A DNA stretch of 31,760 nucleotides, taken from Clostridiaceae bacterium. Its GTDB lineage: Bacteria; Bacillota; Clostridia; Oscillospirales; QAMX01. Location: positions 1-31,760 of the forward strand of contig JAEDGJ010000008.1 of assembly GCA_016297585.1 (NCBI GenBank), written 5' to 3'. Under the pieces are notes generated by a model, which ran no database searches, was not told the DNA's origin, and worked only from the letters and a program-made list of their open reading frames with translations. Numbering within the stretch: position 1 is the stretch's first letter; every line of letters begins with the position of its first letter. The translations under genes and the position numbers were made by a program. Below, piece by piece: positions 8,141-15,536 of the stretch.

Positions 8141-8969
8141 ACGACTCGAAGCCTATGCCGCGGCCGTACAGGAGGCGCTGGAGCGCTTTCTCCCCGCCGC
8201 GGACGACTCCCGCGCCCGCATCCGCGACGCGATGCGCTACAGCCTGCTGTCTCCGGGCAAACGCATCCGGCCCGTCCTGGTGCTCGAATTCTGCCGTGTC
8301 GCGGGCGGACGCCCGGAGGACGCGATGCCGTTTGCCTGCGCGCTGGAGATGATCCACTGCTACTCACTCATCCACGACGACCTGCCGTGCATGGATAACG
8401 ACACGCTGCGCCGCGGAAAGCCGACGAATCACGTCGTCTACGGCGAGGATTTTGCCGTGCTCGCGGGCGACGGGCTGTTAACGCACGCGTTTTCCACCGC
8501 GCTCTCGTCCGCGCTGCCGCCCGAGCGCACGCTGGCCGCCGTCCGCACGCTCGCGGATGCCGCAGGCGTCGACGGGATGCTCGGCGGACAGTCCGTCGAC
8601 GTGCAGAACGACGGCCGCCTTGCCTCCTTCGACGCGCTCGCCGAAATGTACGCGATGAAGACCGGCGCGCTGCTGAGAGCCGGCGCGCGTCTCGGGTGCA
8701 TCGCCGCCGGAGCGGGGGAGGATGCCCTCGCCGCCGCCGACCGGTACGCGTCCGCCGTCGGGCTGGCCTTCCAGATCCGCGACGATCTGCTCGACCTCGA
8801 GCAGGACGAGGCGATCGGGAAAACGACCTATCCCGCCCTTCTCGGCGTTCCGGCTTCCCGCGCACGCATCGACGAGCTGACGAAAGAGGCAGCCTGCGCC
8901 GCGCGCTTCTTCGCCGATCCGGATTTTCTCGTCTGGCTCGCGTTTTATCTCGCAGGGCGTGACGTGTGA
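8127..8969 (+). CDS. ispA: Polyprenyl synthetase (farnesyl diphosphate synthase type)
   Basis: A trans-prenyltransferase that condenses isopentenyl diphosphate with allylic diphosphates, most likely to C15 farnesyl diphosphate, feeding undecaprenyl phosphate synthesis. The 280-residue sequence has the first Asp-rich motif DDLPCMD (D84, D85, D90) followed by LRRGKPTNH, and the second motif DDLLD (D219-D223). The two-residue insertion in the first motif is typical of bacterial FPP synthases. The ATG is preceded by GGAGGC at 8117-8122 within the end of xseB, which decides the start over an upstream in-frame GTG at 8097. C20 product specificity cannot be excluded from sequence. A dxs gene, often next in line in Clostridia, is absent; a membrane protein follows. 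Confidence 0.93.
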   Translation: MERTERLEAYAAAVQEALERFLPAADDSRARIRDAMRYSLLSPGKRIRPVLVLEFCRVAGGRPEDAMPFACALEMIHCYSLIHDDLPCMDNDTLRRGKPTNHVVYGEDFAVLAGDGLLTHAFSTALSSALPPERTLAAVRTLADAAGVDGMLGGQSVDVQNDGRLASFDALAEMYAMKTGALLRAGARLGCIAAGAGEDALAAADRYASAVGLAFQIRDDLLDLEQDEAIGKTTYPALLGVPASRARIDELTKEAACAARFFADPDFLVWLAFYLAGRDV

Positions 8970-9016
8970 CCGCAGGGGTGTGCCCCATTCAGACTGGAGG
9001 AGGCTCAGAGGAAACC

Positions 9017-9442
9017 TTGGAATGGAATAACAGAATGCTGCTCGCCGCCGTGATCGGCTGGGCCTCGGCTCAGTTCCTCAAGGTGCTGCTGGACTTTATC
9101 CGCACGAAACACATCTCCTTTGACCGCTTTGTCGGCTCCGGGGGCATGCCCAGCTCGCATACCGCCTTTGTCATCGCGCTCGTGACCTCCGTCGGCAAAT
9201 ACACGGGGATCAACAACGCCGCCTTTGCCATCGCCGCCGCCTTCGCGCTCGTCACCATGTACGACGCGACCGGCGTGCGCCGTGCTGCGGGAGAGCAGGC
9301 AAAAATACTGAACTATATGATGGATAACTGGAAGAACGCTCCGCAGATGTTTCAGAAGAACCTAAAGGAGCTGATCGGCCACACGCCGCTCGAGGTCATC
9401 GCCGGCGCTTTCCTCGGCCTCGGGATCGGTCTTCTGGTATAA
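9017..9442 (+). CDS. Divergent PAP2 family membrane protein (YuiD-like)
   Basis: A 141-residue integral membrane protein of the divergent PAP2 family (DUF212, Bacillus YuiD-like), distantly related to phosphatidic acid phosphatases; substrate unknown. Diagnostic segments are GSGGMPSSHTAFVIAL, MYDATGVRRAAGEQAKILN and LIGHTPLEVIAGAFLGLGIG. Hydrophobic stretches at the N-terminus (MLLAAVIGWASAQ), the middle (AAFAIAAAFALVTM) and the C-terminus are likely membrane segments. The start is uncertain. I prefer the TTG because AGAGGA lies just upstream and the resulting N-terminus matches family length; the frame also allows GTG at 8966 or ATG at 9035. Placement after a prenyl diphosphate synthase makes a role on lipid-linked phosphates conceivable, which is inference only. 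Confidence 0.85.
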   Translation: MEWNNRMLLAAVIGWASAQFLKVLLDFIRTKHISFDRFVGSGGMPSSHTAFVIALVTSVGKYTGINNAAFAIAAAFALVTMYDATGVRRAAGEQAKILNYMMDNWKNAPQMFQKNLKELIGHTPLEVIAGAFLGLGIGLLV

Positions 9443-9454
9443 TATGAGGACAGC

Positions 9455-10984
9455 ATGAGAAACGTTCGTATACTCGACACCACGCTGCGCGACGGAGAGC
9501 AGTCTCCCGGCTGCAGCATGGATGTCAAGGAGAAAATTGAGGCTGCGCGCGCCTTGGAAAAGCTCGGCGTCGACATCATCGAGGCAGGGTTTCCCGCGGC
9601 GTCCCCCGGCGACCTTGCCGCGGTGCAGACCGTCTCCGGCATCGTCCAGAACGCCGCCGTCTGCGCGCTTGCCCGCGCGAAAAAGGACGACATCGACGCG
9701 GCCTGGGCAGGCGTGCGTGCCGCCGTCAGCCCCGTTCTTCATGTTTTTCTCGCCACCTCGCCCGTTCACATGGCCTATACGCTGCATATGTCGCCCGACG
9801 AGGTGATCGAAACCGCCGCCGCAGCCGTCGCCTATGCCAAAGCCTTCTGCAGCGACGTCCAGTTCTCCGCGGAGGACGCCACCCGTTCCGACCGCGCCTT
9901 CCTCGCGCGCGTCGCCGAGGCCGTGATCCGCGCGGGCGCCACCGTCGTCAATCTGCCCGACACCGTCGGCTGCGCCACGCCGCAGGAGATCACGAAGCTC
10001 TTTACTTATATCCGTTCCACCGTGCACGGCATCGAAAACTGCGTGCTGTCGACCCACAACCACAACGATCTCGGCATGGCGACCGCCAACACGCTCGCCG
10101 CCGTCGCCGCGGGCGCGGGACAGGCCGAATGCACGATCAACGGCATCGGCGAACGCGCCGGAAACGCCGCGCTCGAGGAGACCGTCATGGCGCTGCGCAC
10201 CCGCGCGGACGTCTTTCAGTGCGAAACGAGGATCAACACCCGGCGCATCTACCGTTCCTCCCGCCTGATCCAGTCGATCACCGGCATCCCGATGCCGCCG
10301 AACAAGGCGATCGTCGGCACGAACGCCTTCGCGCACGAATCCGGCTTCCATCAGCACGGCGTCATGTCCAATCCGCTGACCTACGAGATCCTGCGCCCCG
10401 AGGACTTGGGTATCCCGCAGTCCCAGAACATCCTCGGCAGGCATTCCGGACTCCATGCGTTCGAGGAACGCCTGACCGAGCTCGGCTATCACCTCACGCG
10501 CGAGGAGCTCGACGCCGCCTTCGAGAAATTCAAGGCGCTTGCCGGCAAAAAGAAGGTCATTCTCGACTACGACCTCGAAGCGCTCGTCGGCTCCCATACG
10601 GAGGAGCGCGTGGCGCGCTATTCCCTCGTCAATTTCGTCATCAACAGCGGCAACGCCATCTCCTCGACCGCCGTCGTGAAGCTCTCCGACGGCGAATCGG
10701 AGATCGAGCGCGTCGCGCTCGGAGACGGCCCGGTCGACGCCGCGTTCAAGGCCGTCAACGATATCGTCGGCATGGAGCTGACGCTCGAAAGCTACCGGTT
10801 AAGCTCCGTCACGGGCGGCGAGGACGCGCTCGGCGAGGCGGTCGTCCATCTGCGCGGCGCGCGCCGGAGCGTCGTCGGCCGCGGTCTGTCCACCGACGTC
10901 ATCGAGGCCAGCATCCGCGCCTATGTCAGCGGCGTCAACAAGCTTGTGGGAGACGCCGCGCCCGCTGAGGAGAAACCGTTATGA
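9455..10984 (+). CDS. leuA: 2-isopropylmalate synthase
   Basis: LeuA condenses acetyl-CoA with 2-oxoisovalerate, the first committed step of leucine synthesis. The 509-residue length is standard. The DRE-TIM barrel opens with ILDTTLRDGEQSPGC (catalytic R12, metal ligand D13). Metal ligands H201/H203 lie in STHNHNDLGMATAN, followed by GIGERAGNAALEE. The C-terminal LeuA dimer/regulatory domain (about residues 390-500) is present, so leucine feedback inhibition is likely. A GAGGA site precedes the ATG, 12 bases past the membrane protein gene. It overlaps cimA by 4 bases. The leuB, leuC and leuD genes for the next steps are not in the window. Confidence 0.96.
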   Translation: MRNVRILDTTLRDGEQSPGCSMDVKEKIEAARALEKLGVDIIEAGFPAASPGDLAAVQTVSGIVQNAAVCALARAKKDDIDAAWAGVRAAVSPVLHVFLATSPVHMAYTLHMSPDEVIETAAAAVAYAKAFCSDVQFSAEDATRSDRAFLARVAEAVIRAGATVVNLPDTVGCATPQEITKLFTYIRSTVHGIENCVLSTHNHNDLGMATANTLAAVAAGAGQAECTINGIGERAGNAALEETVMALRTRADVFQCETRINTRRIYRSSRLIQSITGIPMPPNKAIVGTNAFAHESGFHQHGVMSNPLTYEILRPEDLGIPQSQNILGRHSGLHAFEERLTELGYHLTREELDAAFEKFKALAGKKKVILDYDLEALVGSHTEERVARYSLVNFVINSGNAISSTAVVKLSDGESEIERVALGDGPVDAAFKAVNDIVGMELTLESYRLSSVTGGEDALGEAVVHLRGARRSVVGRGLSTDVIEASIRAYVSGVNKLVGDAAPAEEKPL

Positions 10985-12555
10985 GCCGGAAAATCGAAAT
11001 TCTCGACACGACGCTCCGCGACGGCGCGCAGTCCCGCGGCATCTCGTTTTCCGTCGAGGACAAATGCGCGATCGCCGCGACGCTCGACTCCCTCGGCGTC
11101 GATCTCATCGAACTGGGCAACCCCGCGTCCTCCCCCCGGGAGGCGGAGGTCTTTTCGCGGGTCGGACGGTTCGCCGTTTCCCGCGCCTGCGCCTTCGGCA
11201 GTACGCGCCGCAAGGACGGACACGCGGCGGACGACCTGCGGCCGCTTGCCGCGTCCGGTGCGCCCGTCGCCGTCATCTTCGGCAAGGCGTGGCTCTATCA
11301 TGTCCGCGAGGTGCTCGGCACGACGCCGGACGAAAACCTCCGCATGATCTCGGACAGCGTCGCCTGGCTGCGCGCGCAGGGGATGCGCGTCATCTTCGAC
11401 GCGGAGCACTACTTCGACGGCGCGCGCGAGGACGCGGCCTACGCGCACGAGGCGCTTTCCGCCGCGCTTTCCGCCGGTGCGGAGACGGTCGTGCTCTGCG
11501 ACACCAACGGCGGCGCGTTCCCGGACGAGATCGCCCGGCGCGTCGGGGAAGCGTGCGCGGTCACGGGCGGCCGCATCGGCATCCACTGCCACGACGACTG
11601 CGGCTGCGCGGTCGCGTCGACCATCGCGGCGGTGCAGGCCGGCGCCGTCCATGTGCAGGGGACGCTGCTGGGGTTCGGGGAGCGCTGCGGCAACGCCAAT
11701 CTGTCGGCGGTGATCCCGAATCTGCAGCTCAAGCTCGGCTTTTCCTGCATCCCCGACGACGCGATGGCGGGGCTGACCTTCGCCGCGCGCCGTGTGGCGG
11801 ATGTCTCGAACATCTCGCTTTACAAGAACATGCCCTATGTCGGCTCGAACGCGTTCACGCACAAGGCGGGGATGCACGCCGACGGCATCTATAAAAGCAC
11901 CCGTACCTTCGAGCATATCGACCCCGCGCTCGTCGGGAACTCCCGGCGCGTCGTGACGTCGGAGCTCGCCGGACGAAACCTTATCCTTCGTAAGCTTCAA
12001 TCCATTGCGCCCGGGCTTACGAAGGATTCGCCGCAGACACAGGCGCTGCTGGAACAGCTCAAGTCCCGCGAACAGGAGGGCTACACCTTTGAGGCCGCCG
12101 ACGCGAGCTTCGAGCTGATGGCCCGGCGCGCGATCGGGCGCTGCAGAAAGCACTTTGAAATGCTCTTTTACAAGACCATCGGCGAGTACCCCGTGCCGCA
12201 TGACAACCCCGCCGCCGCCATCGTGAAGGTGCGCGTCGACGGCAGGGATGCGCTCGAGGCGGGGGAGGGCAACGGCCCCGTCAACGCGCTCGACGACGCG
12301 CTGCGGCGCGCGCTGACGCGCTTTTATCCGCGGCTCGACGAGTCGTATCTAAGCGACTTCAAGGTGCGCGTACTCAATCCCGAGGCGGCGACTGCCGCCG
12401 TCACCCGCGTTCTGATGACCTCCACCGACGGCAAAAACACCTGGAGCACCGTCGGCGTCTCCGGCGACATCCTCGAAGCCTGCCGGATCGCGCTGGAGGA
12501 TGCGATCGAATACAAACTGATGCTGGACGATAAGGAGAAGTTGACCCATGTTTAA
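10981..12555 (+). CDS. cimA: (R)-citramalate synthase
   Basis: CimA condenses acetyl-CoA with pyruvate to (R)-citramalate, giving a threonine-independent route to 2-oxobutyrate and isoleucine. The 524-residue protein starts EILDTTLRDGAQSRGISFS (R13/D14) and carries the CimA-type LIELGNPASSPRE and GIHCHDDCGCAVAST (H202/H204), then VQGTLLGFGERCGNANL. The sequence KNMPYVGSNAFTHKAGMHA is typical of CimA rather than LeuA or homocitrate synthase. The C-terminal regulatory domain is present, ending in SGDILEACRIALEDAIEYKLML. It overlaps leuA by 4 bases and the next gene by 8. An exact inverted repeat inside the coding sequence is reported separately. Confidence 0.93.
   Translation: MSRKIEILDTTLRDGAQSRGISFSVEDKCAIAATLDSLGVDLIELGNPASSPREAEVFSRVGRFAVSRACAFGSTRRKDGHAADDLRPLAASGAPVAVIFGKAWLYHVREVLGTTPDENLRMISDSVAWLRAQGMRVIFDAEHYFDGAREDAAYAHEALSAALSAGAETVVLCDTNGGAFPDEIARRVGEACAVTGGRIGIHCHDDCGCAVASTIAAVQAGAVHVQGTLLGFGERCGNANLSAVIPNLQLKLGFSCIPDDAMAGLTFAARRVADVSNISLYKNMPYVGSNAFTHKAGMHADGIYKSTRTFEHIDPALVGNSRRVVTSELAGRNLILRKLQSIAPGLTKDSPQTQALLEQLKSREQEGYTFEAADASFELMARRAIGRCRKHFEMLFYKTIGEYPVPHDNPAAAIVKVRVDGRDALEAGEGNGPVNALDDALRRALTRFYPRLDESYLSDFKVRVLNPEAATAAVTRVLMTSTDGKNTWSTVGVSGDILEACRIALEDAIEYKLMLDDKEKLTHV
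11983..12027 (+). repeat. Perfect 13-bp inverted repeat inside cimA
   Basis: ATCCTTCGTAAGC (11983-11995) and its exact reverse complement GCTTACGAAGGAT (12015-12027) are separated by 19 bases. The arms are less GC-rich than the surrounding gene. They encode family-like residues (around LILRKLQSIAPGLTKDS), so this is not an obvious insertion. The RNA could form a strong hairpin within the coding region; function unknown. Confidence 0.7.
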
Positions 12556-12796
12556 TTACCCCAATTCCGGAACCTGTTCCCGTGCCGTTTCCTTTGATAT
12601 CACGGACGGCCGCGTTCATAACGTCCGCTTCGACGGCGGCTGCAGCGGCAACACGCAGGGCATTGCCCGTCTCGTCGAAGGAATGGAAGTGCAGGACGCC
12701 ATCGCGCGCATGAAGGGCATCCGCTGCGGCTACAAGGACACCTCCTGTCCCGATCAGCTCGCCCGCGCGCTTGAGAAAGCGCTGAAGCGCATATAA
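12548..12796 (+). CDS. TSCPD domain protein (TIGR03905-type)
   Basis: An 82-residue cysteine-containing protein of the TSCPD family, matching the small stand-alone type annotated as TIGR03905. The same domain occurs at the C-terminus of B12-dependent ribonucleotide reductases. Motifs are GTCSRAVSFDI at the N-terminus, GGCSGNTQGIARLVEGM in the middle and GIRCGYKDTSCPDQLARAL near the end. The conserved cysteines suggest metal or redox chemistry, but no function is established. It overlaps the end of cimA and lies 22 bases before asnS, so it is probably co-expressed with both. Nothing in its neighbours fixes a role. Confidence 0.88.
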   Translation: MFNYPNSGTCSRAVSFDITDGRVHNVRFDGGCSGNTQGIARLVEGMEVQDAIARMKGIRCGYKDTSCPDQLARALEKALKRI

Positions 12797-12818
12797 TGAA
12801 AGAAGGCTGCGAAAACCT

Positions 12819-14210
12819 ATGAAACTGACGACTGTCCGGGAGCTTTTTGCCGATCCCGCGGCGTACCTCTCCCGTGAAATTACCCTCGGCGGCTGGATCC
12901 GCACCGTGCGCGATTCGAAAAACTTCGGCTTTATCGAGCTCAACGACGGCTCCTGCTTCAAAAACCTCCAGCTCGTCCTCGACGCCTCGATGGACGGCTA
13001 TGAAACCGCCATCCACTACAACGTCGGCGCGGCGATCGTCGTGACCGGCACGCTCGTCGAGTCTCCCGGCGCCAAGCAGCCCTACGAGCTGCGCGTGTCG
13101 TCCGTGACGCTCGAGGGCGCCTCCGATCCGAGCTATCCGCTGCAGAAGAAGCGCCACAGCGTCGAGTTCATGCGCGAGATCGCCCATCTGCGTCCGCGCG
13201 CGAACCTCTACAACGCCGCCTTCCGCGTGCGCTCCGAGGCCGCCTTCGCCATCCACAGCTTCTTCCACGGCCGCGGCTTCGTCTACGCGCATACCCCCCT
13301 CATCACCGCGAGCGACTGCGAGGGCGCGGGCGAGATGTTCCGCGTCACGACGCTCGACCTCGACAACGTCCCGCGCACCGAGGACGGCGCGGTCGACTAT
13401 TCCCAGGATTTCTTCGGCAAATCCGCGAACCTGACCGTCTCCGGCCAGCTCAACGCCGAGACCTTCGCCCTCGCCTACGGCAAGACCTATACCTTCGGCC
13501 CGACCTTCCGCGCCGAAAAGTCCTATACCGCGCGCCATGCCGCCGAGTTCTGGATGATCGAGCCGGAGATCGCGTTCGCCGATCTCGACGACGACATGCA
13601 GCTCGCCGAGGATATGCTCAAATACGTCATCCGCCATGTGCTCGACACCTGCGGCGCGGAGATCGACTTCTTCACGCAGTTTTTGGACAAAGAGCTGCGC
13701 GGCCGGCTCGAAAAGCTCGTCGATTCCACGTTTACGCGGCTTGACTACACCGACGCCGTCGCGGAGCTTGAAAAAGTGCGCGACCGGTTCGAATATCCGG
13801 TCTACTGGGGCTGCGACCTGCAGACCGAGCACGAGCGCTATCTGACGGAACAGGTCGTCGGCGGTCCGACGTTCCTCATCAACTATCCGAAGGAGATCAA
13901 GGCGTTCTACATGCGCCTAAACGACGACGGCAAGACCGTCGCGGCGGCCGACCTGCTCGTTCCGGGCATCGGCGAGCTCATCGGCGGCAGCCAGCGCGAG
14001 GAGCGCATCGACGTCCTCAAGGCCCGCATGGCGGAATGCGGCCTCGACGAAAAGGATTACTGGTGGTACCTCGATCTGCGGCGCTACGGCGGCACGCGGC
14101 ACGCGGGCTTCGGCCTCGGCTTCGAGCGCCTCATTATGTACCTGACGTCCATTTCGAACATCCGCGACGTCCTGCCTTTCCCGAGAACGACCAAGAGCGC
14201 GGAATTTTAA
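12819..14210 (+). CDS. asnS: Asparaginyl-tRNA synthetase
   Basis: Class IIb aminoacyl-tRNA synthetase charging tRNA-Asn. The 463 residues comprise an N-terminal OB-fold anticodon-binding domain (ITLGGWIRTVRDSKNFGFIELNDG) and a class II catalytic domain. Motif 2 is at FRAEKSYTARHAAEFWM (from residue 230) and motif 3 at GLGFERLIMYLTSISNIRD (from residue 432). The ending LPFPRTTKSAEF is characteristic of AsnRS rather than AspRS. It follows the TSCPD gene closely, with an AGAAGG ribosome site. No T-box leader is seen, so amino acid-responsive control at this point is not supported. A hairpin lies just beyond the stop. Confidence 0.97.
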   Translation: MKLTTVRELFADPAAYLSREITLGGWIRTVRDSKNFGFIELNDGSCFKNLQLVLDASMDGYETAIHYNVGAAIVVTGTLVESPGAKQPYELRVSSVTLEGASDPSYPLQKKRHSVEFMREIAHLRPRANLYNAAFRVRSEAAFAIHSFFHGRGFVYAHTPLITASDCEGAGEMFRVTTLDLDNVPRTEDGAVDYSQDFFGKSANLTVSGQLNAETFALAYGKTYTFGPTFRAEKSYTARHAAEFWMIEPEIAFADLDDDMQLAEDMLKYVIRHVLDTCGAEIDFFTQFLDKELRGRLEKLVDSTFTRLDYTDAVAELEKVRDRFEYPVYWGCDLQTEHERYLTEQVVGGPTFLINYPKEIKAFYMRLNDDGKTVAAADLLVPGIGELIGGSQREERIDVLKARMAECGLDEKDYWWYLDLRRYGGTRHAGFGLGFERLIMYLTSISNIRDVLPFPRTTKSAEF

Positions 14211-14225
14211 GCGATCGGAATATGC

Positions 14226-14256
14226 TGCGCGGCTTTTTCCTGCAAAAAGCCGCGCA
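14226..14256 (+). terminator. Strong hairpin between asnS and aminotransferase gene (possible terminator or attenuator)
   Basis: TGCGCGGCTTTTT (14226-14238) pairs perfectly with AAAAAGCCGCGCA (14244-14256) around a 5-base loop. The 3' side is followed by A-rich rather than T-rich sequence, so it is not a standard intrinsic terminator on this strand. The next ribosome site is only about 13 bases further on. It may be a processing or partial termination signal. Confidence 0.4.
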
Positions 14257-14282
14257 AAAAACGGATTCGGAGGTTTTCTTTT

Positions 14283-15536
14283 ATGGTGGATAAAAAAGGC
14301 ATTGCCGCCCTTCGCGAGCAGTACGAGGCATACCGCGCGAAGGGCCTGAAGCTGAATATGGCGCGCGGCATCCCGTGCACCGAGCAGATCGATCTGTCGC
14401 AGCCGATGCTGTCGACGATGCTGTCCGCGGCGGACTGCCATACGTCCGGCGGCGTGGACTGCCGTACCTACGCGGGCGCGCTGTTCGACGGCATTCCGGA
14501 GGCAAAGGACTTCTTTGCCGAGATCTACAACATCCCGCGCGACAACATCATCGTCGGCGGCAACTCCTCGCTGAATATGATGTACGACACGGTCGCCCGC
14601 GCGATGCTCTACGGCGTCGTCGGCTCTCCCGCGCCGTGGTGCAGAAGGGAGCATGTGAAGTTCCTGTGCCCCGTACCCGGCTATGACCGCCATTTCAAGG
14701 TCACGCAGTCGCTCGGCATCGAAATGATCAACGTCGACCTCGGCGAGGACGGCCCCGACATGGACACCGTCGAGCGTCTGGTCGCCGAAGACGATTCCAT
14801 CGTCGGCATGTGGTGCGTTCCGAAGTACTCCAACCCCTCCGGCGTCGTCTATTCGCCCGAAACCGTGCGCCGTCTCGCCGCGATGAAGACTGCCGCGCCC
14901 GACTTCCGGCTCTTCTGGGACAACGCCTACGGCGTCCACGACCTCTACGAGCCCGTCGAGCTGACCGACATCTTCGAGGCCTGCCGCGCCGCCGGCAACG
15001 ACAACCGCGTCTTCTACTTTGCCTCCACCTCCAAAATCAGCTTCCCCGGCGCGGGCGTCGCCATCATGGCCGCGTCCCCGGAAAACCTCCGTCAGATCAA
15101 GAGCGTGCTCACGATCCAGACCATCGGCGCCGACAAGCTCAACCAGCTCCGCCACGTCCGCTATTTCCGCGACGCCGAGGGCGTGCGTGCGCAGATGCGC
15201 CGCCATGCCGCGATCCTGCGTCCGAAATTCGACATCGTGCTGCGCACCTTCGAGCGCGAGCTGACCGGCATCGCGACCTGGGGCAACCCGCGCGGCGGCT
15301 ACTTCATCAGCCTGAACGTCCCCGACGGCTGCGCCAAGCGCGTCTTCCAGCTCATGCGTGACGCGGGCGTCACCATCACCGACGCGGGCGCGACCTACCC
15401 CTACGGCAAAGACCCGCGCGACCGCAACCTGCGCATCGCGCCGACATACCCGAGCTGCGACGAGCTGCAGACCGCCATCGACATCCTCTGTGTCTGCGTC
15501 AAGCTCGCCGCCGCGGAAAAGGAGGAACAAGCGTGA
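14283..15536 (+). CDS. PLP-dependent aspartate aminotransferase, class Ic-like
   Basis: A 417-residue fold-type I aminotransferase that I place in the aspartate aminotransferase Ic group (Asp_aminotransf, as in the corynebacterial enzyme). Supporting segments are LNMARGIPCTEQIDLS near the start, CPVPGYDRHFKVTQSLGIE, WCVPKYSNPSGVVYS and WDNAYGVHDLY. The PLP lysine is K251 in STSKISFPGAG. A C-terminal RIAPTYPS segment supplies the carboxylate-binding Arg. It probably interconverts aspartate/oxaloacetate with glutamate/2-oxoglutarate. The ATG has a GGAGG site about 8 bases upstream, and the gene overlaps purB by 4 bases. Other substrates cannot be ruled out from sequence alone. Confidence 0.85.
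   Translation: MVDKKGIAALREQYEAYRAKGLKLNMARGIPCTEQIDLSQPMLSTMLSAADCHTSGGVDCRTYAGALFDGIPEAKDFFAEIYNIPRDNIIVGGNSSLNMMYDTVARAMLYGVVGSPAPWCRREHVKFLCPVPGYDRHFKVTQSLGIEMINVDLGEDGPDMDTVERLVAEDDSIVGMWCVPKYSNPSGVVYSPETVRRLAAMKTAAPDFRLFWDNAYGVHDLYEPVELTDIFEACRAAGNDNRVFYFASTSKISFPGAGVAIMAASPENLRQIKSVLTIQTIGADKLNQLRHVRYFRDAEGVRAQMRRHAAILRPKFDIVLRTFERELTGIATWGNPRGGYFISLNVPDGCAKRVFQLMRDAGVTITDAGATYPYGKDPRDRNLRIAPTYPSCDELQTAIDILCVCVKLAAAEKEEQA

Noticed and set aside
9435..9443. Perfect extended -10 (TGGTATAAT) just before leuA
   Set aside because: It is formed by the last codons and stop of the membrane protein gene, has no -35, and would start RNA within or after the leuA ribosome site.
12771..12797. TTGAGA and TATAAT before asnS
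   Set aside because: The spacer is only 15 bases, the elements are formed by coding sequence and stop of the TSCPD gene, and the start point would fall on the asnS ribosome site.
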